The notes beneath the pieces were generated by a model that was not told the origin of the DNA, searched no databases, and saw only the letters and a list, made by a program, of their open reading frames with translations. A stretch of DNA of 64,000 bases, taken from assembly GCF_047675955.1 (NCBI RefSeq), contig NC_132915.1, forward strand, positions 50,234,026-50,298,025, written 5' to 3'. A program made the translations under genes and the position numbers. The first letter of the stretch is position 1. Every line of letters begins with the position of its first letter. This document shows, one piece after another, positions 12,901 to 27,900 of the stretch. This DNA is from Chlorocebus sabaeus. Taxonomy: Eukaryota; Chordata; Mammalia; Primates; Cercopithecidae.

Positions 12901-15900
12901 GCCTCCTACTAAACATAAGAATCAAGTCTTGCTTTTTTCTTCTTCTGTAGATCTTCTCTCTACTCTAGACTCTTAAAATTCTTCATTTGGTTAGTTCTTC
13001 AGCTTTCAATAAATACTGGTTGAGTGCTTGTATATGCCAAGCAGTATACTAGGTGCAGCAGATACTGTGGTAGGGAAAAAACAGAAAAGGTGTACCCACC
13101 CTTATGGAACTTTGAGGCCAGGGAAGAGATAATAATCAAACAATCCCCCAAATAATTTTCATCAGAGTTTATAATTAAAATTGTATGAAGTAAATTAGCA
13201 CAGGGTGCTGTGGGAGAGTATTAAAGAGGCTCTCTGCTGGGCGAGGAATGATGTCTCTGAGGAAGTAACATTTGAAATCTTAAGCATAGGTAGCAGTTAA
13301 ATAGTCAAAGAGGGAACAATGTCAAATTTGTCAAAGTATTAATCAAATTTTGTCTAATTATATCTTTGGCCTAATTCTGTCAAATGGTTGTATGCATCAA
13401 TATAGATTCTATACTTCCCTGTAGATTCTAAATAATAGCAAAGGCTTTACATTCATATTAGTCAAGAGTAGCCTTTCCTCTTCCATAAATGTGATTAGTC
13501 TCAAAAGCATGCTGTGTAGAGATCTTAGGTGTTGCTTTAACTGGTCAAAAATGCATTATGCTAGTTGAGCTTGTTAAGTTTACGAAGCTGTAACAGCAGT
13601 TCTGCCTGACTAATGATAGATTGTTACTGTAGTAGCTTCTTTACGAAGGGTTTTTGAATGGCTGATTGTTATGCAACAGAAACTAGAAAAACACACTTGA
13701 GATATGGTGCCTTCTCATACGTATTTCATCATGGCACCATGCAGGGCACTGAAAGGGGCATTGGGTTTGGCAGATGGGACAGAAGGCTAGAAATAAAAAA
13801 ATCTTCTTGTCTTGGCTGCGCTCTGCTGGATGCTCTCTGTGTGACCTTGAGCAAATCCTGTAGCCTGTCTATCCTTCTGGGTGTCTTCTTTTAGGTGTGG
13901 GTGCTCCATTTGCACAGAGGTGTTGGGGGAAGTAACTAACATGCTTATAAAATGATGCAAATGTTCTTGACACTGACCGAGGGGATAGATGCCGTTTAAG
14001 AGCAAAATGACCTAACATGTGGGCATTGAGATACATTATCGGGGAAATGCCCTGGAGTGTTTTCTTCAGCAGCAGATATCGTGATGAGAGGCAAGGCAAG
14101 CCAGAGTAAGGGTGATTTCTGAAAATTATTGCATTTTCTCCATTTAAAAAACAATGACAAAAGCTTTTTTCTTTAAAGTATTACCACAAGCTGCATCATC
14201 TTACCATACTATCTTGAAGTTTTCTGAGAGAACAATTATTTTCTTTAAATGGGTATATATTCATTCAGGAGAATTGGGACACAAAGCCCTAGATGTCAAT
14301 TGAATTGTCACATGGGGTAACTTTTGACAAGCCTGTCATTTGTCCATTTTCTCTTCTGACCCAGTGGTATTCTGCAAGATCAGAGGGGAGAGAAGGATTA
14401 ATGTCATTGTGCACAAATACACAGTTTCTTTAGGAAAGAAATTCCACTTGTTGAAGTTGACTAGGAAACATGAAGCGCTTAGTAGTACTTCATAATCATG
14501 CCTTGCATTTATCTTCTTTGCTATTAGTCAGATGTCCTCAGCTCACATCCTGAATTTTAGTCTTTTCTCTCCTTATGCAGTTGATCACAGTATATTCAAC
14601 ATGCAGGTAGGGGAAGTACAGGAAAAACTACAGCATTTCAGTAAGGGCACAAATAGAGCTGGTTTATGCCTTTTCCTCTTCTCACCCATAAAGTTTAAGT
14701 CAAACTCTTTCCTGCTTTTGTTTTTATCTAGGGGGTGCACGGCACTAGCATGGGCCACAGATACCTGTTTAGATGTCAGGTGTTCGTTTTGAGGGGAGAG
14801 GTGGGTGTACTTGTCAGGGATGATGGGGCACACCAGCTACTAGGCAGCAGAATTTGAATCCAGCCATCTCACTGAGGTTTGAGAGCACTGTAAACACCCA
14901 TGGTAAGTGAAGAGCAATTATGTGGATTGCTTATGATCCTAACACCTCATCTTTTTTGACATCCAAGCACGGGCTGTATATTGGGAGTTGGACTTGTTCT
15001 GTCCCTCATGAGCCACAGCAGCCAAATGCAGTCCCGCGTTCATGTGGCAGCATCGCTTCGGAAGCTGTCTGCGTACCTAGATGACAGTGGGAGCCAGAGC
15101 AGAACATTTCAGGAGGTAGGAGATGGAGGTTACATTTTTTTCCCCTCTGTTCTCTTTTGTTTTCTTCTTGCCACTTATTTTGGACTTATCATACTTTGGT
15201 GACCCTATAAATTAAATTCTTCCTCAAAGAGAAAATCCGAATGGCAAACAACCAATGTTAGATCATAAGGTTTTCAAATTGTGTGGCAGTTTAAATCAAC
15301 TTAGACTTCAATGTGGCATATAAGATAAGAGCCTTTAGTGAATATAAAACCTAACTCAGCATCACTAGAAGGCACTTTCTAAGAAGAGCTGCAGTTTCTG
15401 GAAGAAAGTTAGAGATTTTTAGAATTGTGCTCAAGCCAAATGTAACTTTCAAAAATGGCCAGGAATAAGCTTCAGAAACTGCCGATCAAAAGGCATTTAA
15501 TTTTTTTAAATCTCAGCTAGCATAAAATATTATTGAGGAAATTCCCTTTACCATACTTAAAAAAAAAAGTTTTTTTCTGCTGTGGTGCAAAAATATGCAG
15601 AATTGGAGTTCATGTGACCCAGTTCATGTGTGTTAACAGTATTTTTAGATGGGACATTTCAGGCATGTGTCATGCCCGTCTCTATTTTGTCCAGGTGAAG
15701 CTGGACCGCTTGTACTCCTCTTTGAGAGGAGCAGAGTATGACCTCGTGGCCTGGCCTGATTCTCTCTCTCATTAGAACAGATTCTATTTTATCCCAGCCT
15801 GCCCACGAGCTATTGATGAGTACATAATGGCTGCTGTGTTTCCCTGCTCAGCTCCTCTGCTTTCAGCAATAGGACTTGTTGAATTGGTGAATTTCTTTGG

Positions 15901-18900
15901 GCACAGAGGAATGAAGTTTTGTTCTAAGACATGCACTACATTTCCATTTTTAAAGCAGTGTAAAGTGTGATTTAAAAGTACTTTTTTTTTTTTTTAAGCC
16001 AAAAGAAAAAATCTTGCAACCGAGGAGCAAATTGATTATAAATGAAAGCAGCATTTTTATAACTGATGCATCTGTGATGTTTTGATTTATAAGGCCTTAA
16101 GCAAGCAGTTTTTTCTCCCCTCTGATGTTTTATTATTCAATTTCTACCTTAGAAACCACTTACATTTTTCATGCCGTATCAACCAGTGCTAGAAGCTGAA
16201 TTTTCTACTTTGTCTTAACAGCATTCTTATAAGGGAGGTTTTTTATCACGAAAATGTGAGGCAGCAGAAAGGGGATGATTAAATTTGATGTGCAAAAATT
16301 GAGACTCAGATAGATTGGGTGACTTGCCCAAAGTTACTTAGCTAGTAAATGGTCAATTTGGGACATATTCCCAAATCTTGGCTCCACTCCCACCATTCTT
16401 TTTTACTCATATTTTATTTATTCATTCATTCATCAACATATTAAGTTCCCACACTAGTGCTATGAGGCAGGTATTAGTATTCCTATTTTATACAATTTAT
16501 CTGACTCCAGAATCCATATTCCTGTTCCAGTTATGCCCCACTACTTCTCCTAGGGAATCTTAATGGAGCAGTGTTTCACTTCTTTGAATTTCCTCTCCTG
16601 TTTGACCTTGGATGGGAATGCATGGCAATTAATTAGTAGCACTCACTGGTGATGAAAATCTGTTTCCTTCTACTGTTGATAGGTGCTGTACTCTGGCATA
16701 ATATGGTAAAGAAATGTACTATTATGAGTCTAAAGACCTGGGTTTGAATCCCTCCTCTGTCACTTGCTAGCTACATGAAACTGAGCTTCAAAGCTCCTAT
16801 CTATGAAGTAGGAATAGTCATGCCCATCATCACATTGTTAAGAAATGTTACAATATGAGTTAGGCAGCAAAATAGTGCTTAATCCATGGGAAATGTATTT
16901 GAATCCAGTTCTTACTCTGGAGGGAAGTTTGACAGAATATCTTGTCAACTAAACCAAGTTCTTTTATTTTTCCTCCTGAAGACACATTTTTCTGCTGTAT
17001 TTTCTTCTCAGGTCCTTGCCTACACACTTAGCTGTGTATGTACATCAGCGTTCAGTGCTGGAATTATTGAGGCTGCAGAGGCTGAGGATGTTATGAACAA
17101 GCTTCGACTATTAGTGGAGAATAGCCAGCAGGTTGGAATGTGTGCCCTGATTATTTCTCTCTGTGGGTCTCATGCTGCTGCTAAGTTCTGCTTTTGACTT
17201 ACTCTGAATTAGAGTATAATGGGATATTTTTTGTGTCTAGAACTGAGGAACTTCTAACTATTCTCTTCTCTCACAGCTGTAGCCAACAGTCACAGATGTC
17301 TTTTTCTCTCCTTATCCCCTGTCTCATTCTGTAGACATTTTTTTTTCTTTGAGAGAGTATTGATAGACTTTTCTCTCTCTCTAACTATTACTCCATAGTT
17401 ATAAGATCATAAAATATATGGCCAGGGAATATAAGATTTATGTAAGCCTAGAAACAAAAACTTGTAAAGATATGAATACATAGAAGACTCTGATAAAGTC
17501 AAACTTCAGAAAATTCAAGGCAGAAAATCTCTACTCATGACTAAATATGTATAGGAAAATTTAAGTACCTGTAAACTAAATTAAATAACCTTAAAATGTT
17601 TCCTCTGAAATATTATTCAACTTTAAAAAAGAAGGACGTTCTGGCCGGCTGCGGTGACTCACGCCTGTAATCCCAGCACTTTGGGAGGCTGAGGCGGGTG
17701 GATCACGAGGTCAGGAGATCGAGACCATCGTGGCTAACACGGTGAAATCCTGTCTCTACTAAAAATACACAAAATTAGCTGGGCATGGTGGTGGGCACCT
17801 GTAGTCCCAGCTACTCCGGAGGCTGAGGCAGGAGAATGGCGTGAACCCGGGAGGCGGAGCTTGCAGTGAGCTGAGATCTGGCCACTGCACTCCAGCCTGG
17901 GCGACAGAGCGAGACTCTGTCTCAAAAAAAAAAAAAAAAAAAAAAAAAGAAGGAAGTTCTTATGTGTACTAGAACATGGATGAAACTTGAAGGCATTATG
18001 CTAAATGAAATAAACAAATAACAAAAAGCAAACACTGTGTGCTTTTACTTACATGAGCTACGTAGAGTAGTCAAAAGCATAGAGACAGAAAGTAGAATGG
18101 TGGTTGCCCGGGCCTACGAGAAGGGAGAAATGGGCGGTTACTGTTTAATGGGTGAAGAGTCCCAGTTTTTCAAGGGAAAGATTCTGGAGATGGATGGTGG
18201 TATTGGTTGCACAGCAGTATGAGTGTATTTAATGCCACTGAACTGGTATTCACAGTAAAGATGATAAATTTTATGTGTACATTGCTACAATAAAAAAAAA
18301 AAACTGAAAAAATATTTTATCTGATTACACATGCTATAGAATTTCCCCATGTGGATTTTTTAAAGGTTTCTTCAGTGTCTTAATATTGATGATAATGGTT
18401 TATTGCATAATTAATTGGTTTTAAGCTTGTAATATTATTGTTACTGTTTTATGGTTATTTACCTGCTCAGTTACATTCAGAGTAAGTTTTGAAAAATTGA
18501 AAGGTAGAGGTTTTCCTATACTGTGCTTATTATGGGATGTTTTCTTTTTGTTTAGGAGTTGATTGACTTCGTGTGGTCTACCTTGGTATTTTCACCCTAA
18601 CCTCTTCTGATTGTTTGAGCTAAGCTGCTCAATAGTGCAGTATTACTTTCCTAAAATAAATTACTCACTGAAGCTGAATTCCTTGCAATTAGACCCTGCA
18701 GCTTATGATGCAAACCAGTCTAGATTACAAACAAAACAAAACAAAACAAAAAAACACTAAGTATCTGATTTTTCAGATGACAAATATAACTTGTCAGTAG
18801 GAAAGTTAGCACTAAAAGTGTTTAAGTTGCTAGTTATAAACATTCCAAATCTGTTTTTTTTTTTTTTTCTTTTTCTCACCCCATTTTTATTTATTTATAT

Positions 18901-21900
18901 CAGACTTCAGGTTTTGCCCTGGCTTTAGGAAACATAGTTCATGGATTGTCTGTGTGTGGACATGGAAAAGCTGAAGACTTGAGCAGCAAACTACTTCCTG
19001 CCTGGATCAGAATTGTTCTTACAGAGGTAGAGGTCACCTGTTGTATGCTATTTCATGTTTTTATAATGGACAAAGAACTACTTTATTGGATCACTTGTAG
19101 GAGTTGCTGAGATATATACATTAGTGGTAAAATAATAGGCAATTTTAAGTGAAAGAGATCACATACTTTTAAATCCCTTATAAATAATGCATTCTGTCAA
19201 CTATTATAATTTTTTTGAACTGGCTATTTTGTCTGTGTTTTAATTTTAAGACAACATTTTGTTTTTTGAAAAATAAAAGCAAGAATCCACCCATGATCTA
19301 ACAACCTTAATCTGTTACTTTTAGTCTGCTTCCATTTTGGGTACAGTTATACGGGTTATGTTGACCCTATAAGTTTGCTACCATTTCCACCATTTATTTC
19401 TCTGTGTCATAATAAGTTTTATAGAATCTAAACCCAAGGCCTGAGTCCCTTTTTTCATATTCTGATGCTTTGTTTTCAGGGCACTCCCACAATGCTTTGT
19501 CTGGCAGCTCTTCACGGCATGGTGGCCTTGGTAGGCTCTGAAGGGGATGTAATGCAGGTAAAGAAAGGAACCATGGAGGAGAAGACATCTAAATGTGTAC
19601 ACAGCCATAGCAGGAGAAGAATATTCAGTGTCTTAGTATGCTAAGAACAGAAGGACTTATACTCATGGTAATAGTTATACCAGGCTTTTTAATGCCTTGC
19701 TGTATGAATAATTGCACTTAACCAAGGATTATTTCTATAGAAGTTTGTTCTTTGTTTAATTTGGTTTATAGGGATTAAACCTGGCCAACTTAGGTGCTCT
19801 CCACATATTTCCCTGCCTGAGAAAAGATGATTGAATGATAAGAAATTTCAAAAGTTATTTGTGGCTGGGTGCAGACTAACACCTATAATCCCAGCACTTT
19901 GGGAGGCCCAGGTGGGTGGATCACGAGGTCAGGAGATCAAGACCATCCTGGTGAACACGGTGAAACCCCGTCTCTTCTAAAAATACAAAAAAATTAGCCA
20001 GGCGTGGTGGCGGGCGCCTGTACTCCCAGCTACTCGGGAGGCTAAGGTAGCAGAATGGCATGAAACCGGGGGTGGAGCTTGCAGTGAGCGGAGATTGCAC
20101 CACTGCACTCCAGCCTGGGCAACGAAGCGAGACTCCGTCTCAAAAAAAAAAAAAAAAGTTATTTGCAAGAAACTCCATTTTGCATCTGTAATGTCTGATG
20201 TATATCTATGTAATTGTTCTTTAACTTCAAAATATTTTCACAGTGGACATATATATGTTTGTAAGTAATTTTGAAGGAATTTTTTTATGCAGTAAAAGTT
20301 GATTGAGTGATTGCTTACATGCCACAGTGAACAGTTACCAGGAAATCAATAAAAGATAAAGCATAGGGCCCTGCTTTGAGGAGCTCATAGCTTATGTATT
20401 TGAAATAGAAGGACATAATGATAAACTGTTTCATAGCTTAGAAGATGGATAGCTCATGCACCGGGAATATAACTCTTTACTTTTTTATGGGGGTGGGTGG
20501 GATGAGTATTTCTTCTTATTCTTTCAGCTGAAATCAGAAGCCATCCAGACCTCTCATTTTCAAGGCAGACTTAATGAAGTCATTAGAACCTTAACTCAGG
20601 TAAGCAAGTGAATTTAAAATCCTTGAGTGGGAAAACATATCCTCCTTTGTTGTCTTTTTTTCTGTTACATAAAACAACGTGTTTTACCTGGAAAATGGGA
20701 AAGTCTCTGGTTATTTCCACTGAGTTCAAGAGGCATTTGGGAGTGATGTATGGACCTGTGTTCACTGACAAAGTTGCACTACCTTTGGAAGGGGGAAAAA
20801 ACTGGCACTTTTTTAGTAAACTTAAGTTGACATTGGTTTTCCTTAAAAATTGAAGCCTGATGGGTCACACCTGTAATCCCAGCACGTTGGGAGGCCGAGG
20901 CAGGCAGATCATGAGGTCAGGCGATCAAGACCATCCTGGCTAACATGATGAAACCCCGTCTCTACTAAAAATACAAAAAAATTAGCCAGGTGTGGTGGCG
21001 GACGCCTGTAGTCCCCGCTACGCAGGAGGCTGAGGCAGAAGAATGGTGTGAACCCAGGAGGCGGAGTTTGCAGTGAGCCAAGATTGCCCCACTGCACTCC
21101 AGTCTGGGTGATAGAGCGAGACTCCATCTCAAAAAAAAAAATTAAAGCCTGATTCTGCAACGAATGTCAGGCCCTAAAGATAAGGAAAAAGAGAAAGTGA
21201 TCAAAGGGCATGGCAGATCTTGATAGAAAGGTCAAGGGGCACTAGTTCAGATGTCACTGATAAAAATATTTGGGCATATCTTGACTAAAGAATAGATATA
21301 TTAATCTGCTAAGAAATGTTTTTATCTTTTAAGATTTTTTTAAAAAACGATTATATTTGTTGCATAAAATTTGAAAGCACATAATGAAAGAAGCTGAAAA
21401 AAATCACCAATGGTCCTTCAAACCAGAAGCAACTGTTACTGATATTTGGTCATACTTCTTTTCAAGTATTCTTTTGTTTGCATAGTTGGTATTCTTACTG
21501 TATATAGAACTTTATATTTTATCCTTTTCATTTAGCATACTTGTTTTCATTCTTGTAAAATGTAGCTGATAATACCTACCACATAAAGGAGTTTTAGTCA
21601 TTGAGACTTTTAAAAACAAACAGAAATCTCTAAACAGACAAAACTCTCTTTTGCATGTATGAATAGAAATATACTCAAAAAAGATTCTACTGAAATTTAA
21701 GTTGCCATAATGTGGGAGAAAAATCTGTAAATGAAAATTATTATTTTAAAAATCCTTATCATGAATGATAAAGCAGCAGTAGAGCATAATTTACAGAAGA
21801 GAACAAAAGGTATCTCCTTCCATTTTTAGAGGTATTTTCATCTTAAGTAACTATCACCCCTTTTCTACTTTCTGGATTTTGTTTTTTTGCCATTTTTTTT

Positions 21901-24900
21901 TTTTTTTTTTTTTTTTTTGAAAACTTCGAGACCAGTCTCAGTGAAACTTGAGAAAACCGCTAGTATGATTAAATTATTTCTGCTATGATTAAAGAATGAA
22001 TCATTCATTCATTCAGTAGATACTTGTTGAGTATCTGTATGACCTAGGTATGGTGTACTAGACACATGATATTACATCTTGTCATAGGACTGCTCATTGC
22101 CAGCCAAGCCACCACCTTCTAAATGACTGGTGACTTTCTGTGAGTGACCTTTTATTAAACAGAACTTGGATCTTATCCCATCATTGAACTGTTAACTTTT
22201 TATTTGTAGGTCATTAGTGTCTCTGGGGTGATTGGTCTCCAGTCAAATGCAATCTGGCTTCTTGGACATCTTCATCTATCTACTCTATCCTCAAGTCAAA
22301 GTAGAGCCTCTGGTAAGATTAAAGTCGTAAAACACTGTAGCTGAAGGGAGGGATTGCTGACCCAGCTCTCTGTACTTTGTTAAGAGCATTAATCTTCACA
22401 ACAACCCTAAGTAATGGGTATTACCATTTCTATTTTACATCAGAGGGAAATGGTGTATGGAAAGGCTTCCTGACTTACCCAGGGTCATGTGGCAGTAAGT
22501 GGTGGACATGTGGTTTAAACTCAGATCTTTTGGCCTCCAAAGCTCATACTCTTTTTACTCCTTCTCTCTGTCTCCCTTAGAGAACAGTTTAGACATTCAG
22601 TGTCCTATATTTCACAAATGAAGAATTCATGGCTCAGAAAGATTACATGAGTTACATACAGAGTTAATTTGGTAACAAATCTAGAAACTAGAAAACAGGT
22701 CCTTCAAGCTTGGAACAGATTTATTTTGCTAGATGTAATGGTAGTTTGTATAGTATTCATGTTTCATTAAAAACCTCTTCATATTTGGCTGGAGTTGTTC
22801 TGGCCTCTGATTTTGAAAAAATAATGGAGTAAATACATTTAAAGGTTTGCACCTTCTTAGCCTTGGAATTGAAATTCTGGGTCTTATTATAACAAGGCCT
22901 TTTCTATTTCTAGCTTTTTGGTAAAAGCAGTAAAAAATATTTGCAGTCCCCACATGCGTAATGTGCATTTGTACTTGGAGATTTTATGGGGAAGGCATGA
23001 CTGTTGATACATCTGCTCCTTGCTCTTTATAGGACTTTGACCCACTGGCTATCTTGGACCCAGGCCAGAGAGGTTTAGGTACCAATGATTCCTTATTAAA
23101 ACCTAGTTTTACTTACCCACTAACAAGTAGTCTACAGATGGCATTAACATAAATGTGGGCCTCTGTAATTACCATTTTCCTTTCCTTCAGTCATTCTGTA
23201 GCTATGGAAATAGGACACTGGTCCACAGCCTTGGCAATGTAGTGAACTTTAGACAGCTAAAGTTACCATATTAAAATGGAAAAAATAAGAAAACTTAGTC
23301 ATACCGGAAGCCCTGGGTAATACTAGTTTTGAAGGGCAGGGATCTCACAGTGTCGTGGTAAGATAGGATATTTATGTCAGGCTTTTACTTTTTTATATAG
23401 GCTTTTAATTGCCATATTATGGGATATTTGGTCTGGCCCGCATGTACTCAAATCAGGTACTAGTGAATCATCATATACCCAGGTTCTTCTGAACAAAATG
23501 ATTGTGTATCTGGAAAAGTACAGCTACTTGTTCCTGATGGAATTTTCCAATTGAGTCATTTCTTGCAGTAAAAACCATCTCATGAAACAATTATGGGAAA
23601 CTGGAAGGAAAAGAATTTAGGAGACACTCAGGACTCAACTAGCATAAATGTCACTGCTTCACCATTCCAGCTTAGTAACCACATCTGGTTATTTGCACAT
23701 GTTGGTCACTTAGATGTCTCTGCCTTAGGTAAGGGACTGGTGCTGTTAATACTAGTTGTTGAATTTCTGTGGTTCATATATCTGATTCAGCATGTCCTGA
23801 AGTGGCACCTACCTCAGCCTCAAAGCTTATCAGATTCCTTGCTGACTCTGAGGAGGTCACTGGATTGGGGCTCATCGATGTGACAATATGGAACGGATTT
23901 TTTTTTTAACCGATTCACTCAAGTGTTCATCCTCTGTGATTTTTTTTTTTCCAGACTTTACTAAGTTTGCCACCATTTTAGATTTGCTTGCATAGCTTAA
24001 GTGATTACTTCAAGGCCAGTCACTTAATCTAATAGAATTAGTTGCAGCCACAAAGTATTGTGCTGAGATTAATGGCATAAACATCTCCAGTTTGTCTCTA
24101 GGTTGATATGGCAGCATGAGATCATTATCTTTCCTTCATTAGGCCTGCCAAGTTCACTGGTTAATTTGATCATTTTCTGTCTCCACAGTTCCTACTGACT
24201 ATAGCTATTTGCCTGAAAGCAGTTTTATTGGAGCAGCCATTGGCTTCTTCATTACAGGAGGAAAAAAAGGCAAGTGAGCACATTTCTTGAATTTTATCAT
24301 TCTAGCTGCATGTTGTTATAAGCAAATTTGTGTACCCTAAGCATGCCTCTGTAGAATCAAGCAATACAAATCTGAAGGGGTGAATATTTTCGTCTACTAA
24401 ACCATCTTTGCAATAGAGATGACCAGCAACTAGCTACAATAATCGGTACATAAATATACACATTGTGTGGTTTCTTAGAATCACTGTCCCTGACCATGGG
24501 TGGCTCTGCGAAAATCTTAATCTCCCATTTGGCCCTTTCAAAAGTACAAGCACAGATTACATTTCAAGTGAGTGTGATCTAGAAAGAGAAAACATACCTG
24601 GGTGCAGTTTCTATCCCAGGATCTGTCTTGCAAGTAGATCTTCTCCCTGCATCTTTTGTAATTATTCTGTGTTGTTGAAGTCACTGGCTCTAGTTCCTAT
24701 TTTTAGTTTGTGTTCTTTTCCTTGCACATATTTGAGCCTTTGTGATTCTGTATTGCTGCCACCCCCATTAAAGTACACGCAACTTGAAGACAGAGATTGA
24801 GTGCCTTTTGTTTTTAACTGGAGCCAGAACAATGCCATGTAACTTATGGAATAAATATTCCTTAATAATACGCATATAGTTTTCAGGGCTGTGAGGAAAA

Positions 24901-27900
24901 AATGGATTAGAACTGAACATGTCATGGCTCAGGAATAAGCCTCATTAATGTGGTATTCTTTCATTGATGGATTTACTAATTTTATTCTTCCTTGGCTAGG
25001 TCAGTCTTCCTTGATTAGGTCAGTCTGGGCAAAATCAGTGCCTGTATTACAGCAAGACCATCCCAATTTTAGAAAGGAAAAAAATAACCAAAAAGACTGG
25101 AAAAAATCTGAAAGTGGCAGTTTGATTTGTGAGGGTCATGGAAGTAAAATGTTACCTTTGGAAGGGAAGTTAAAGCTGTGTTGTCTGATTTCCCACTGGG
25201 TATAGTAATCCCTGGAGCTTCCAGATTATGAATATTTTCATAGCCTGGAGACAAATTCCATTAATTTCTGGAGTTCTAGAATTTGTGCTATTATTCTGGG
25301 GTCCTGAATTAGCATGATTTACTTATCCTCAGTAAAAATTGACATATGGTTATGTCATTGTTGTACCTGACACATTTATATATAAACAGATCATATATTA
25401 TAATGTACAACTAGTTCATTGTTTATGTTACCATAAATTAAGTCTACTTAAAATAAATATTATAGTAGAGATGTCTTCATTAGGTAGAAATTCTTACTAA
25501 ATGAGCATCTAAAATTTTCATGGCCAAACTAATGCTAGGAATATGTATGTATTTCTGCTGTATTTCGTGTTAGGTTGCTTATTGATACGAACTTTTAAAA
25601 TGAGGTGAGATATTTTCATGAGAAATAAAAGTAAAAATTCTTAAGGTCAAATGAAAGATAGACTGTTTTTCTTTTCTAGTGAATAAAATGTTAGTCTACC
25701 TCCCCAGACCCATATTTCTTGGCAGACATGAATTTTCTCTGAATCTTATGGGAAATTTTTGGTTGAATGTAACATTTTTACAATTCTGTAGTCATGGTAC
25801 AACAGGAAATATTCTGCTATAAGGCTGAAAAATCAAGTGGAACTGGAATCAGTGTTGTTATGTGCAGTCTTGCTGAAAACTGTTTTAAAACAAATAAATG
25901 AAGTATTAAGAATGCCATATTTATTACCAATCAGATTTTTGGCATTTTCAGGTTGTGGGAGAGGGCTGTCGTTTTGTCAGGTTTGCTGACTAGATTCAGA
26001 GGAAAGTCTATTCAGCCTTACACATTACTAATGATGACCCCAGAGGAGTGGGGGCCGTGGGAGGCTGACCTCCGCCTCCAAAGCCCATTTACAAAAACAA
26101 AACCAGACCCTGCTCTATGGGGCTAAATGGGATGGCCAAATGTGGAGGTGTGCATGCAAACGAGTGTTTTCTTCTTCAATATACCCAGCTCATTTGAATT
26201 TTAATAACTCCCTTCTGAAGCAGCTTTTGAGTTTAAAGTCTGGATGTCACTCATCAGAGCCCGATGGGGCTGCTGATAGGAAGGATGGCAACTTTGGTGA
26301 ACTCTTTTGAAGAATAAATGGTTTTAGAAAATAAAAATAATGCTTAGCATAGGCAGAAAATTTTAGGGATGGCATGGTTTCATTGCCTCTGCGTGCTACT
26401 TTTAACTTGAGCAACTCACTAGAGAAAAGAAATGTGATGGGCCATCCCCAATCCACATTTGTGCCAGGATGAGATTGGGCATGGTGGTCTCAAATTTAGC
26501 CAATCAAATTTGAGATAGTGAATCTGTTAATCTGTTTTCTAATGTTTAGGGCTTTTTCACTTAGGATACTAACTTTAGTACTCATGTGATAGAACATATA
26601 AGATGTTCATAGCATCCATTCTTTCATGCAGACCCACATTTTAAAACCATACTAAGTAGATGAAATTCCTTCAGTTTTTAAATAATTCAATTCATGGTTT
26701 TGACTATAACTGGTTTTTGTTTGTTTGTTTGTTTTGCTACACCATGTGACATTCTCCATTCTTCTCTCATAGCCCTGGGAATTCTCTATCAGATATATTG
26801 TTCCCTAATCTTTTGTTTTCATTATTATCTATTTCTGTGAACATTTCTTGACTATGCTAGGCTTAAAATCTTTGCTTATCATATAACTCCTCCTAACATG
26901 GATTTTTTTCCCCTTGAAGAGCCTCTCATTTTTGACTCTTACTGTTTTGCTTCTTTTCTACTTTTATTCTTTTGTCTGATTTCTGATTTTCTCAAGATCA
27001 TAGGCTGTTCAGATCTCATCAAGATTTTATCCACTTCCTTTGTAATACATCAGAAACATTTAAAGTACTTAATAAATGTGATTCTTTCTAAAGCTAATAT
27101 TAGATATTTCTATATAATATCATTATTTTTTGTTATTATATTGCTGGGGAATGTGACTAACACTTTCTAAGCTTATATTTTCCTATTAGGCTTTAAAAGT
27201 TCCCAGTAAGAAGTATTAACTAAGCAAACTATAAGTCCATGTAATACTCATTATGAATGGCCTTCTTTCTTGATATGGATTCATTGGTCAGTGATCTGTG
27301 TATGTAAGTATTGGGCTTATATACAAAGTACAGGTAGGCGTATGCTCCTTCAGTCATTTTTGGACTATTAGCATGAGAGGTAATTGTTGAGAAGGAAATA
27401 TGCCAAGGGAACAGACTTAGTGAACTCTTGAGTGTAGAATAATGATATGAGAAAGCTGTCCTATTTTCTGATGAAATCATGGAGTTGGTTGCCAAGATTA
27501 TGTGTGATTTTTGAGTATTTTAATTTAGGAATAGTTTACCTGTACAACTCTTTAAAAAATATTATTAGAAGTCAGTATATATATATAACACTAAGTTAAA
27601 AATGTATAAAGAAGAAAATAAGACAATCCTCTGTCATGTCACCACTTGGAGATAGCCACTATAGATATGTCCTTCATAATGTCCTTCTACATGTATGTGT
27701 ATGTGTTATATTGTGCCATAAAATTTATATTATTTTATTGTCTTATTTTGAAAAAAAAATAACTTTACATGTAAATGGACATAATTAGCACCCATGTCTT
27801 CCAAAAAAAACCTTGAGGAAGTAAGAGAAGACTCTCATTGCATGGTTTTCTGGACATTTGTCAATAAGATATGTTTTTGGTATGTTTGATTCCTTTATTG

